Positions 53,818 through 63,450 are shown, counted from the stretch's first letter. The stretch is DNA of 64,000 nt from Rhizophagus irregularis (GCF_026210795.1 NC_089443.1:4154001-4218000); one strand, 5' to 3'. Numbers and translations: made by a program. The notes: generated by a model not told the origin, from the sequence alone.

Positions 53818-54525
53818 ATGATGTCGACACCAATTGCAATTTATACTCCTTCAGAGCCTACTGGACCGCCTCCTAGGGATTTGCGTGATATGAATAATAT
53901 ACCATTAGTTGCGGTAATTAAGGATCTAACAGATTTTTTAACTGTCAGTGATCGCATGGTTGTTAATCGAGATGTACAAAATGCAAACCATCGTCTTAAA
54001 CATGCTCTTAATTTATTAATTCATCGCTGTAGAGAAACATACGAAGAACGCGATATATTAAAAGCAGAACGTGATCGATCTCGAAAAGAACGTGATGAAT
54101 TACAAGATGAACTCGAGGTTCAAACGGGTTTGTTAGGTCTTACACAAGATGAGCTAAATAACGTACAAGATACTATTACTAGTTTAGAAGCTAATTTGGC
54201 TGAATTGGAACGTGAGTTTGGTGGTATGCGGACGACTAATCGTCGTCTTCAGCAGCAATATAATCTTATGAGAGGAGAACGTAATAGAACTATAGGTGAA
54301 CGTAATAGAGCTATAGGCGAGCGTGATGTGGCACGAAATCGGCTTGTATATGCCAATAATCGGGTTCTTTTTGGAATTCGGACATTGGGACGTCTTAGGA
54401 ATCGACTTTTCCAACAAATAGCCGCTCTGCGTATCCAAGTACAATGGTTGCAGATTAGACAATTGAACCTTCCTCCACCTCCTCTCAACCATCCACAAAA
54501 TACGATATGGCTGCTGTTGGTATAG
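53818..54525 (+). CDS. coiled-coil protein, likely N-terminal part of the Gag-like protein
   Basis: 235 aa from ATG 53818 (a second ATG follows at once). After a Pro-rich start there is a long heptad-rich coiled coil, about residues 75-215 (EERDILKAERDRSRKERDEL, TIGERNRAIGERDVARNRL), then a Pro-rich end (NLPPPPLNHP). Coiled coils in front of a capsid domain occur in other AM-fungal gag-like genes I recall. It overlaps the next frame by 19 nt. Either a separate protein or the N-terminus of Gag in another frame (indel or frameshifting). Confidence 0.6.
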   Translation: MMSTPIAIYTPSEPTGPPPRDLRDMNNIPLVAVIKDLTDFLTVSDRMVVNRDVQNANHRLKHALNLLIHRCRETYEERDILKAERDRSRKERDELQDELEVQTGLLGLTQDELNNVQDTITSLEANLAELEREFGGMRTTNRRLQQQYNLMRGERNRTIGERNRAIGERDVARNRLVYANNRVLFGIRTLGRLRNRLFQQIAALRIQVQWLQIRQLNLPPPPLNHPQNTIWLLLV

Positions 54526-56002
54526 CTGCCCCCATATTTCATGGTCGGGAAGATGAAGATCTTAATCTTTTTATTGATAACTTTTTAGGGTATATTAATA
54601 CCGTTGGTATTGATCCATTGGACGATGCCGGTGCGCCTCCTGGTCGGGTGCGAGCGATGGGGTTCTTCGTAGCTGTATGAGAGATGAAGCGGCGAGGTGG
54701 TTTGATGCAGAACTTACTGGAAAAAATTGGGAACTCTCGAATATTCGGTTAGTGGCTACTGCAAATGGTGGAGCCGGTGCTACTCGCCGAGCGTTCAGAG
54801 CTTTAGCTGTTCCTGAGGTTGCTAATGGATTACATGTTAGTACTTACTTACCCAGGTCTGATGCTGATGTATATTCAAGGGTTGCAGGTAATGCGGCGAG
54901 AACCGTTGGAGAGGCATTTTTCCCATCACGCGCTGATATCATTAGATCGAATTTTAAAGTTAAAGAGCAGTGGAGGCGTGCGGGCGGACGTCCTACTCAT
55001 CAACCCGTTAATGGGTTGGGAAATCATGGAGGTCCATTTAATGCTGCTGTCCAGAATCAACCAATAGTCTTACAGGGGATTCTCCTGGATCAAGCATTTA
55101 TGCATATGCGTACGAATTTTCCAACCGTCGTGGAAGAAAGACTTCAGATACGATTTAGTAATCTTTACCAGGAACAAGGTGAACCTGTTCGATCTTACTA
55201 TAAGCGAGTTGAGAGGGCTGGGGATATTGTAGGATATAATCGAATTATGGTTACTGACCAGTTCTATAGAGGACTTTTGCCGGAAAACGTTATTGAAGCT
55301 TCCAGAATCGGAGCGGCGCCTCTTAATATATTAATCGATAGATTGAGTGATCTTGAGCGACGAAAGGGTGAAATGTTCTATGGATTACAAAGGCGCCAGG
55401 GTATTGAAAAGGCTAAAAAAGAGGAATTGGCTGGCTATACTCATCCCGTGACTCCACACGAAGGTGCTGTAATACAAAGGTCGACAGACGTTATTACTCA
55501 AGAACGATTACATGAATTGCTCAAGGCACAAGCCGAGGAACTTACCAAGAATTTCCAGGCACAATTTAAACAATTACAAGCATCTAAGCCAGTTCGTAAA
55601 CCACCGGTCTATAGACAACAGATTAAACCTGTTCGGCCAAAGCCACGGCCACGTGTTGTTCAGAATCCTCAGGATCCTGATTGGGATGATGGTTATGTAG
55701 ATCATGATTTTGGTGATGACCCTGGTGACCCTGATGCTCCTGAGTGGACTAGTGAGGATGATCAACATGTTATTGATCTTATTATGGGATATGAGACGTC
55801 TAAAAGATTTCCAAAGAGACTTCAGAAGGCTAAAGATAGACGCGATAATCTGGAATTAGCCCGAGCAATGAGAAACCTCGATCTTAATGATGATGCTATG
55901 GATATTGATACTAATACCGCGAGTTTTGATGACTTGAAAATTGTTCCCGATGAGGAATGTGGTTTTCGGATTTGTGCGGTTCGAAGTACAAAAAAAAAGT
56001 AA
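54507..56002 (+). CDS. retroelement-type Gag capsid protein, one internal frameshift
   Basis: ATG 54507 opens MAAVGIAAPIFHGREDEDLN (F-x-G, D-L-N-x-F-I-D). At GGGG near 54660 one base seems missing, and the rest lies in the next frame (from ATG 54677: MRDEAARWFDAELTGKNWEL). The pattern F-x-G-x-x-E-D, then A-A-R-W-F, then FSNLYQEQGEPVRSYYKRVE, matches Ty3/gypsy Gag capsid domains. There is no CCHC knuckle; the C-terminal third is Pro/Arg-rich then acidic. It stops at TAA (56000-56002) just after nine A residues. No LTRs and no RT lie nearby, and spacing to the ATPase and integrase is tight, so it looks like a resident gene of the element. Confidence 0.72.
55990..55998 (+). promoter_or_regulatory. 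A9 slippery site, candidate -1 frameshift between Gag and protease
   Basis: In the Gag frame ACA AAA AAA AAG TAA; slipping back one base reads AAA AAA AAA GTA AAC and continues without stop into the protease. Such A-rich heptamers are classic -1 sites. The protease frame has a possible independent ATG at 55957. Confidence 0.55.
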
Positions 56003-56721
56003 ACTCGGATAAGGGTGTAAGTATCTCGAAACTTCTTAAATCTGTTCCAAAAAAATCAGTTAAAATGACTCCTATTAAGATTCCTGTGAAGGTTACTAGT
56101 AGTAAGCCCACACTTATAAAAGCCGTCACCAAAAATGATTCATTAAGTTTATTAAGGTCTGCAGATTTTAGGAAATTACTCCGCGAGATTCTTCGGGAAG
56201 AATTAAAGTCTGCTCGTAAAAGTACGGAGATTCCGGAAGACCTAGTTGAGGAAAAACAAGAAGAGGATATCAGGGAAGATGACCCGATGGATATTGACAT
56301 AGCTCGTTTAGAAAATACTAAAAATCTTTTAGCGCTGGATGGGAAGGTCAATGGGATAGCAATTCAGTGTTTAGCAGACACTTGTGCTAACGCGTCTTTT
56401 ATTCAGAGGAAAGCCACTGAAGAATTAGGGTTGGATATCGACAAGAGTATTACACATAACATATCCGGCGCTCCGGGTTCTGGTAGGACATTCGGCATGG
56501 TAAAAGGTGTGTCAATCAAACTAACCCCTGATTGTGTAATCACTGAGAATCTCGCGGTTTTAAGCGATTACAAGCATAGGGAGATTGGATTGAGCCGGAC
56601 GTGTCTGAAACGTTACAATTATGATGTCCATGAATCACGTGAACATATCGCCCTTACTTGTAATGAGAAGAATGTTTTTATCCCGATAGTTTCTGATGTG
56701 AATCGAGGAGACAAAAAATAG
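55990..56721 (+). CDS. retropepsin-like protease (Pro of Gag-Pro)
   Basis: About 240 codons after the slip; the -1 frame is open from 55957. Lys-rich and acidic linker, then a protease domain: CLADTCANASFIQRKATEEL carries the Asp-Thr motif, with Cys where Gly is usual, and the later HREIGLSRTCLKRYN matches the hydrophobic-I-G motif. A protease directly behind Gag in a -1 frame is the layout of retroelements. It would cut the Gag-like protein. The D-T-C in place of D-T/S-G may reduce or change activity. Ends 14 nt before the convergent integrase gene, behind a TTTATTTTTTATT tract. Confidence 0.65.
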   Translation, partial: KKKVNSDKGVSISKLLKSVPKKSVKMTPIKIPVKVTSSKPTLIKAVTKNDSLSLLRSADFRKLLREILREELKSARKSTEIPEDLVEEKQEEDIREDDPMDIDIARLENTKNLLALDGKVNGIAIQCLADTCANASFIQRKATEELGLDIDKSITHNISGAPGSGRTFGMVKGVSIKLTPDCVITENLAVLSDYKHREIGLSRTCLKRYNYDVHESREHIALTCNEKNVFIPIVSDVNRGDKK

Positions 56722-56735
56722 GGAATATTTATTTT

Positions 56736-57827
56736 TTATTCCCAAAACTTGCGGATTAAGGCAGGGACATCCTCCTCCAACCGGTCAGCGGGTTCCCAAG
56801 TGGCTTCGGTATCTGGGTATCGTTCCCACTTGACTAGATACTGGTCTTGACCCTTCCTGATGCGATGCCGGAGTATCCGCTCAGGTACAAATCTTTCGGG
56901 TTGCCCTCTTATCACGGAGTCAGGTGGGGGATGTTCATTTTCTGGAACAATCTGCAACTCTTTTCGGGTGTACGCACATCTGGATACACCTAGACGCCCG
57001 TGTGGTCCATCAAGAAGATACGTAGGAGGCTGTTCGGGTGAGAGGATCATTTTTTTGATGACACGGATATTGGGATTCCATCTTATGTCACCTGTACGAA
57101 ATTTTCCATGGAGTTTATTCCCGAGTACTGAAATAGGTTCGTCTAACTTGACTCGGACATGTGTTCCTTCAGAGAGAAGTTCTGTCTTTTTTGACACTTT
57201 GGGTGACCCTGTCGGAATGTCTGGGGGATTTCTCTGCCAGATTTCATCTATTTTATTAACTACATCACGGAAATCTTCTGACCATTCCACGGATGTCACC
57301 CCGGTCTTCAACTCCTGTGCCACCATTCGTTTTAGGAGAGGTTCCTGGATTGCTTGGATGGCTCGTTCAGCGTATGATTGCTGTTTGTGTCTTCCTGGTT
57401 CGCCGAACCTCATCATTACCCCTAGGCTGTTCAGGAAAAAATCACGTACCTGGTCGTTAGTGAATTCTGATCCGGAGTCTGTCTCCAGTCTGTGTGTTGG
57501 TGGCTTAATACGATTTCTTCTGTAGATTTTGACAAACCCGTTTAGAACCCTATTTGCAGTCTTATCCTTTAGGGGTTCTGCATCGACTTGTTTACCTGCG
57601 ACTTCCACCACTACGAGGAAATAGTGGAATCCTTTGGGGTCGACTCGCATCTCTGCAAGATCTGCCTGATGTGTTGCATTTGGTTTCCATACAACTACTC
57701 GTGGACGCTCTGATGACTTCTCCTTTAGGGGCTTTTTATATAGGTTGTAGTGCTCCTCACCTTTTAGAATTCGTGCCGGTACTCTGGAGAGATTGTAGTA
57801 TTTGTAGTAATTCTCTAAATGCGACAT
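56736..57827 (-). CDS. Polinton-type integrase with chromodomain
   Basis: 363 aa from ATG 57827; an upstream TTG at 57863 is less likely. Retroviral-type core: D56 (ATHQADLAEM), D117 (LETDSGSEF) and E154 (GRHKQQSYAERAIQ), D-36-E spacing. The GRHKQQS-AE motif is typical of Polinton and virophage integrases. No clear HHCC. The C-terminal 50 residues form a chromodomain (VPERILRHRIRKGQDQYLVK, WERYPDTEATWEP), which binds histone tails and would steer insertion. Minus strand and close to the right TIR, as in other Polintons. Intact frame, so this copy may still supply integrase. Confidence 0.88.
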   Translation of the reverse strand: MSHLENYYKYYNLSRVPARILKGEEHYNLYKKPLKEKSSERPRVVVWKPNATHQADLAEMRVDPKGFHYFLVVVEVAGKQVDAEPLKDKTANRVLNGFVKIYRRNRIKPPTHRLETDSGSEFTNDQVRDFFLNSLGVMMRFGEPGRHKQQSYAERAIQAIQEPLLKRMVAQELKTGVTSVEWSEDFRDVVNKIDEIWQRNPPDIPTGSPKVSKKTELLSEGTHVRVKLDEPISVLGNKLHGKFRTGDIRWNPNIRVIKKMILSPEQPPTYLLDGPHGRLGVSRCAYTRKELQIVPENEHPPPDSVIRGQPERFVPERILRHRIRKGQDQYLVKWERYPDTEATWEPADRLEEDVPALIRKFWE

Positions 57828-57871
57828 ATTACGACAAATTAAAGGAAAGATTTTGGACTTCAAATCTTAAG

Positions 57872-58192
57872 ATGACACGATTTTACTGCCTAAAGTGTAA
57901 GAAGGAAACCGAGACTGCTAGTGAAATACAAGATATGACCACAAATGGCCGCTATCGTTTACATGGTGACTGTGTAGTTTATGGGATGCATAAGAATACT
58001 TTTACTGGGATAGACTGGGTTATCAAAAAGAAAACCAAGGAGAAGAAAAAAGAAACTGCGGCTAAAAGACATCAGACGGCGTACAATCGGCAATGCAAAA
58101 AACTCGGGCAGAAAATCTTAGATTCTGATGACACGTGTAAGCAGTGTATTGATAAATGCCTTAAGGAGGCAAAAAAGAGGAAGACGGATTAG
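57872..58192 (+). CDS. DUF5679-like zinc-ribbon, basic protein
   Basis: 106 aa. MTRFYCLKCKKETETASEIQ followed by TTNGRYRLHGDC fits the start of the small viral DUF5679 zinc ribbon (F/Y-C-x-x-C-K ... N-G-R ... G-x-C). The fourth Cys is not at the usual place (DCVVYG). A Lys-rich stretch KKKTKEKKKETAAKR and a terminal CKQCIDKC follow. Probably a DNA-binding or virion protein. It starts 45 nt from the divergent integrase start. ATG 57872 chosen because the frame upstream of it lies inside the integrase gene on the other strand. Confidence 0.6.
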   Translation: MTRFYCLKCKKETETASEIQDMTTNGRYRLHGDCVVYGMHKNTFTGIDWVIKKKTKEKKKETAAKRHQTAYNRQCKKLGQKILDSDDTCKQCIDKCLKEAKKRKTD

Positions 58193-58201
58193 TACCGCCT
58201 T

Positions 58202-58717
58202 CTAAAAGTATTCCTCATCATCTGAGTCATCGAGAGATACCTCTCCATCATCTGATTCATCATCCGAGTCGTCAGGAGTGCGACCTTCCTTAAGCAATTG
58301 GATGTTGTACGTTATTTGAGTCCATTTCTCCCAGTCAGACTCTTGCGTTATAAAGCCGCATCTGAGGAGTGCTCTTTCTATTACTACCATCCCTGCAAAC
58401 CTGGTGTATTTTTTCTGATCGGCTTCATTGAAATTGTCAATGGCTTCTTTGTAGTAGTCTACTGCCTGTTTGTATACCTCTTCAGCTTCTTTATGCCGCT
58501 TCCACAACTCGGCTTTACAACAGTTATACCAGAGTCTGTTAATCTTGAGATGTTTTCTGAATTCTTTAACCGGAAGGTTTCTGACCATCTCTGCTACTAT
58601 GTCCGGGTCATTGAGGGGTGATGCCTGAATTTGGATCCATTTACGGATTCCATAGATGTCTACAAGATCAAGCCCGAGGTCTTCGGCAAGAGAAGTGGCG
58701 GCGTGTAAGTTTATCAT
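58202..58717 (-). CDS. hypothetical 171-aa acidic-tailed protein
   Basis: Helical body (DLVDIYGIRKWIQ, VYKQAVDYYKEAIDNFNEAD) and a C-terminus of Asp and Ser repeats. No family recognised. Its ATG at 58717 lies just inside the right TIR, so it is driven by the same TIR sequence as the helicase at the other end. Convergent with the zinc-ribbon gene, 9 nt between stop codons. Confidence 0.65.
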   Translation of the reverse strand: MINLHAATSLAEDLGLDLVDIYGIRKWIQIQASPLNDPDIVAEMVRNLPVKEFRKHLKINRLWYNCCKAELWKRHKEAEEVYKQAVDYYKEAIDNFNEADQKKYTRFAGMVVIERALLRCGFITQESDWEKWTQITYNIQLLKEGRTPDDSDDESDDGEVSLDDSDDEEYF

Positions 58718-58727
58718 TGTATGTTAC

Positions 58728-59209
58728 TTATAGTTACCTAATCTTCAATTGCCGAATATGTTTTTCCAAAGATCCGCGCTCCTACCCGGTTATCCTCCTA
58801 CAGATCTACAGGCCTTCTAGGGGTTATTAACCTACCTGTTCACTCGGTTTGTTATCTCACTGCCTCCAATAAGATAACGAACGGAATCCTGAAAGAATAA
58901 CGGATCGTAACGAATGTAACAGATCTGGGGGGGTAAAATCAAAACTTTTTTCTGAGGGGGTGTCCTCTCCTATTATTCTGAAATATCTGTTACATCTGTT
59001 ACATCTGTTACTCCCTTCTGATTCTATCGTATTTTCCTCTCTTTTTCCTTATTTTATCTGTTTTTTAGTATATTTTTAGTAACAGATGTAGTAACGGATA
59101 GTAACGGATCTTGGGTAAGCCTGCCCCACGGAGGGGAGATGTAGGTACTGCGAAGCCACGAGGCCGAGGTGGGGTGAGCGCTAGCGAGACACACTACCAG
59201 CCCGACGAC
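58728..59209 (-). repeat. right terminal inverted repeat
   Basis: Inverted copy of 35983-36465, about 99 percent identical by eye. Followed by the TCCGC target duplication at 59210-59214. Confidence 0.92.
58741..58749 (-). promoter_or_regulatory. ATTGAAGAT motif in the right TIR
   Basis: Mirror of the left copy, 24 nt upstream of ATG 58717 on the minus strand. Confidence 0.45.
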
Positions 59210-59253
59210 TCCGCCGATATGTGGGTATTGATTTGCTAGCATTAAGGGGGAAT

Positions 59254-59418
59254 ATATGGGCACTTTGCAGTAGAAAGAGATGAAACTACTAAAAAAAATA
59301 AAAAATGAATTAATATAAAATCTGAACAATTTATAGCATTTAAAATATTTTTGACATATAAAAGAAAATTTGAATTTTTTTAGTAGTTTCGTCCCTTTCT
59401 ACTGCAAAGTGCCCATAT
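59254..59418. repeat. MITE with 44-bp inverted ends
   Basis: The left end ATATGGGCACTTTGCAGTAG continues to GAAACTACTAAAAAAA; the right end is its inverse with two mismatches. 165 bp in all, AT-rich core, no coding capacity. Target duplication not clear. Confidence 0.7.
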
Positions 59419-60607
59419 TATACTGTAATTTAATGATACTATGAATAATACATACTAGATCTTATAAAATGGGACCAGTACGTTCAAAGGGGTACTTTAT
59501 GCAGTTCTAGATGGTATAAATAAATAGCTTTTAACTTTGCGATAGGCAAATTTAACGAACTTTTACGTTTCATCAAAATACAGTTCTTTCATTGATTTCT
59601 AAAATATCTAATATATATCTCGATCATGTACGTTGTACTTTAAAATTATTAATTATAAAAAATTATCATGATGTACAAAATCTTCAGTTCTGACAATTGA
59701 CCTAGTCATTTAAAAATTACATATGTAATTTCATTGTTTTGAGGATAAATTTATATCACGTGATAATATGAATTGTAATGTCGGCCGGCATTAATAAATT
59801 TGGCCTGAATTAATTCTAAATAACTCGAATGACAAATGACCCAAATGACTAGGTCATTCGAAGGTCATTCCAAAATGGCCAAATGACCTGGTCATTTGCC
59901 ACCACTGACTGTCTGTTCAAGCTCTTGTAAATTTGCGAATTAGAAATAGTAAATAACAATGAAATATAATTTCTTTCATCGGAGATTTTTTTTATGGAGT
60001 CAATGAGTCATAAAAATTTAATTTGTCTAAAGTATTCGAAAGATTTATTATTAACGAAGCAAGCATATTTTTGAATACAATATTTCGTTGTGTTAAATAT
60101 TTTCGAGCAATAATTAAATGTTTCAAATGGATTTGCAGATAATTTCTCGTTATCTTTGCAGGATTCAGACGAAATATGTAATTCTGAAAAGACTTATTTG
60201 CTCGCTAAAATCCAAATTCAAAGATGATATTTACACATTGCAATACATTGACTGAGACAAGTTTTGTTAATTAATAAACATTTGAGAGGAGAGTTAATGT
60301 CAGTTTAATAAATAAACAATCTAGAAAATTGTTAGTTAACGTATTTTTAAATAAAGCTGGAATCCTAAATTCATTAAACAAGATGACGCACGTTAATATT
60401 ATTTATGTAATTTACTGATATTTTTTAATGTCCGCAAATCGATCTTTATCGCGTTAAAAATAAAGTATGATACCAGGAAAGATTACGTTAAAAAAACAGC
60501 ATGTTTCAATTGTTTCATGTACATTTTATATATAAAAGAAATTTTTATTGAAAGAAAATAAATATACATAATATCAATATACTAATAATTTGATATGATT
60601 AACGTTT
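59419..60607. other. intergenic AT-rich sequence
   Basis: No gene. A cluster of direct and inverted copies of AATGACC/GGTCATT lies at 59812-59905, and CGGCCGGCATTA at about 59780 resembles a word at 42645. Confidence 0.45.
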
Positions 60608-62083
60608 TTAATTGTATTCTTTGTCATCAAAATCTGTAACTTTAAAATTCTTTATAACTCCTAAATTAATATATTTTTGAATTATTTCCATATTTTCATC
60701 ATTTTTATCTAAGCTATTTTCTCCATCATATGTAACAATAACCAAAGAAAATGATTTTTGTGGTGTACGATTTGTCCAATTTACGAAAAAGGATTCTAAT
60801 GTTTTTGGAAGTAATTTAAATCGTACAGTAAATAGATGATATAATATTATTTCATTAATATTTTGTGAATATTTTACGACCGTTTCTAATGCTTGCTTTT
60901 CACTCAAAAATTCATCTCCACACCAAATTTTAATACTTTCTAAATATTTACAATTATCAAAAATTATCTTTAATGTTTCCAATTCATTACTTTTGATTCC
61001 AGTGGAAAGTTTTCTAAGCATTGGACAAAACTTGGCTATAGATAAATTTAATGAATTATCACTTTTACCATCATCATCACCAATATAAAATTCTTTTAAA
61101 TATTTTCCATTATTTTCTAAGAATTTTACTAAAACTTCAACTTTTGGAAATCTATCTTGAATTTTTAAAATTTGTAATTTTTGAAAATTATTATATTGTA
61201 ATTTTCCAAAATCTCCAAAACATCCATCCCGACAAAAATATAATACAAGTTCTTGTAAATTTACAAGATTAGCGATAAATGATAATGAGGTATAATGATG
61301 ATGATTTCCATATAACTTTAATTTAATTAAAGTATTAGAAAGTTTTGACATTAAAGAAGGAATTGTATTAATTAATTCATTTTTTGTTAGACCGTAACCT
61401 AGCATAATATCAAAATATTTTATATTTTTCTGAACAGAAATTAAATCTACTAATCCATTTGAAACAATTTTTCTGGCTTCAATAGTAAATGATTCTATAT
61501 TATAACATGTTTGAGATAATTGATAAAAAAATTCTGAAGAAATATTTGAACTACAATGTAATTCTGAGAGATTTTTAAAGAAATCTTTCGCTCCAGGGTA
61601 AAAGATAAAATGTGTAGGTGGAGATTGCCATTGACAAAATGATAATATTTCTAATTTTTTTAAAGAAGATACATGCTTTATAAATAATTTAAATATTTCT
61701 TGTACTACTATTGGTAACATATGTTTAATATTATTGGAATCTTTTGATGAAATAGTTCTTTTAAGAAGTAAATTTATCTTATTATAAACTTGTTCAACTG
61801 ATAAAACTTTACAAAATGATGCATAATTGTAAGTTGGAAATTTTGAAGTTGGGGTCGAAATAATAATTCCATTCTCACATAAAATTTCTTTTGACTTGTT
61901 TGAAAGGCAAGCAATTAAAGTTCTAAAATTTAAAGTATTATAATTCCAAACATTTCTCCAAAAAATCCTCACTGAAACCTCACACCAAAATCGATTAACT
62001 AATATACATGAATTTAGAGTAAATTTATCATTTTCTAAGTATTTGAGAATCTCATACAAACAATCAGCGGGAAGTTGAGACAT
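60608..62083 (-). CDS. F-box/LRR-like protein
   Basis: 491 aa, single frame. An F-box at the N-terminus (MSQLPADCLYEILKYLENDK, then NSCILVNRFWCEVSVRIFWR) fits Skp1 binding. From about 140 to 450 come irregular leucine-rich repeats (LKKLEILSF, LSELHCSSN, LQELVLYF, KLQILKIQ, LRKLSTG, LESIKIWC). This architecture, with a long intronless gene, is one of the largest gene families in Rhizophagus. The product would be a substrate-recognition subunit of an SCF ubiquitin ligase; its substrate is unknown. The upstream region (62084-62110) has a T-rich tract on the plus strand. No breaks. Confidence 0.85.
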   Translation of the reverse strand: MSQLPADCLYEILKYLENDKFTLNSCILVNRFWCEVSVRIFWRNVWNYNTLNFRTLIACLSNKSKEILCENGIIISTPTSKFPTYNYASFCKVLSVEQVYNKINLLLKRTISSKDSNNIKHMLPIVVQEIFKLFIKHVSSLKKLEILSFCQWQSPPTHFIFYPGAKDFFKNLSELHCSSNISSEFFYQLSQTCYNIESFTIEARKIVSNGLVDLISVQKNIKYFDIMLGYGLTKNELINTIPSLMSKLSNTLIKLKLYGNHHHYTSLSFIANLVNLQELVLYFCRDGCFGDFGKLQYNNFQKLQILKIQDRFPKVEVLVKFLENNGKYLKEFYIGDDDGKSDNSLNLSIAKFCPMLRKLSTGIKSNELETLKIIFDNCKYLESIKIWCGDEFLSEKQALETVVKYSQNINEIILYHLFTVRFKLLPKTLESFFVNWTNRTPQKSFSLVIVTYDGENSLDKNDENMEIIQKYINLGVIKNFKVTDFDDKEYN

Positions 62084-63450
62084 TTTTGTTTTCTTTTTTT
62101 TAAAAGATTTAAAATTTTAAAAAGGAGACGTACAGTATGTATGATTGTGTTACAAATATAAGAAACATATGGTTTTACAAATTTTTATTAATTATAATTT
62201 TTCTTTTTTTGTATACTTAAAACGCAAATCAAAGTGATACAAGGTATATTGGTTATACCGTAGCATTCAAGATCGCCGATCGTTTTGGTATATAGATACG
62301 ATTTTTAAACCAGGTCAAATCAGGGATGTGGCTACGTTTTAATAATTTATCGAAATACTAGGACTCCGAGCAATACATAAAAAAGTATACAAAGTTTGCG
62401 TAAAGTTAACATTATTTTTTTTTGGATAATGCCACATTATGTATTTCTGGCCAGAGCTAATAGTAAATGAGTGCCGATCTCTTGTTACCTCTCGGTTCTG
62501 AAATACTATTTTGCCGAATATACCGATTGTTGCACGAATCCACCGATCCTCTATCTTTTCGGGGGCAACTTTAAAGGATAAGATTGTGTCAAAAAAAAAA
62601 ATCTGTACGCATCTTTTTCAGGGCCGGAATTATAGTAACATCAGTCAGTATTTCAGCGGGAATTATCACAAAAGGAAAGATATGATTATTTTGAAACTCA
62701 CTGACCCTTTTACATGCAGTATATTCCTGGGACCTGCAACTTCTTCATTGAACATTATGATTATTTTTAGTTATTATGTTATCACCATTAGAATGTACGC
62801 CAGATTATGCAGTGTAACAGTTGGATATGATATATTTTTGCCATTTGCTGATTTTGCTGAAATTTTATAAATATTTCATTGCCAAATTAATAATAAAATG
62901 AGACTATTTTAAAGTAAATTTACTTGAAGAAAAAAATAAAATCTTTTCATTTTTATGTATGATATTAAAATCATAAGACCGACTTTATGAAGTTTGGAGT
63001 TGAATTACGGTCATTTAATGGTTAAAAACGGTTAAAACGGTTTAGGAAAATCTGATGATCTGATATTCTTGATTAACAAAATAATCAAAATAATAAATAC
63101 CCCTTTTATTTATCGAAGTACAACAGGAGTGAATGCGTAATTATTTTTAATATCAAATGGGAACGTCTTCAGAATACATAATACATGTGGCATAAAATAA
63201 GCAACTTTTCATTTCTGGAATTACCGACTTACTAACTAAAAAAGGAAAGATTAAAGATTTACAAGTTTACGTAAATAATTTGATTTGAAAATCTTACGCA
63301 AACTTCCTTTATATGTACTTTTCGGTTGATCGCTCGTAGAAATACCACGCCTTTAATCCAGTATCGAGAGAAAGATTCTTAACAACACCGGAACTCGAAA
63401 CATTCTTCAGAAGAAGCGTTCGAGGAAAATGCAATATAACCGGACCATAA
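62084..63450. other. intergenic AT-rich sequence
   Basis: No supported gene. Near 62618 TTTTTCAGGGCCGGAATTAT looks like a splice acceptor followed by an exon-like word. Confidence 0.4.

Larger units (their letters stand above)
35983..59209. mobile_element. Polinton/Maverick-like DNA element with terminal inverted repeats
   Basis: The two ends are inverted copies of about 483 bp (35983-36465 and 58728-59209) and the element is flanked by TCCGC on both sides (35978-35982 and 59210-59214). Inside lie a D5-like helicase, family B DNA polymerase, A32-type packaging ATPase and retroviral-type integrase with a chromodomain, the Polinton hallmark set. Total 23,227 bp, of which 8.2 kb is a nested LINE. 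Base composition is clearly less AT-rich than the flanks. Unusual points: Gag and retropepsin genes, no recognised jelly-roll capsid or adenain protease, an F-box gene, and a 5-bp rather than 6-bp target duplication. Several one-base frameshifts. Confidence 0.88.

Noticed and set aside
54507-56721. Gag-Pro cassette as an ordinary nested LTR retrotransposon
   Set aside because: No LTRs, PBS, RT or RNase H nearby, and very short distances to the flanking Polinton-type genes.
62511-62870. 119-codon frame on the plus strand
   Set aside because: Begins with TTG, has no family features, and lies in repeat-like AT-rich sequence.
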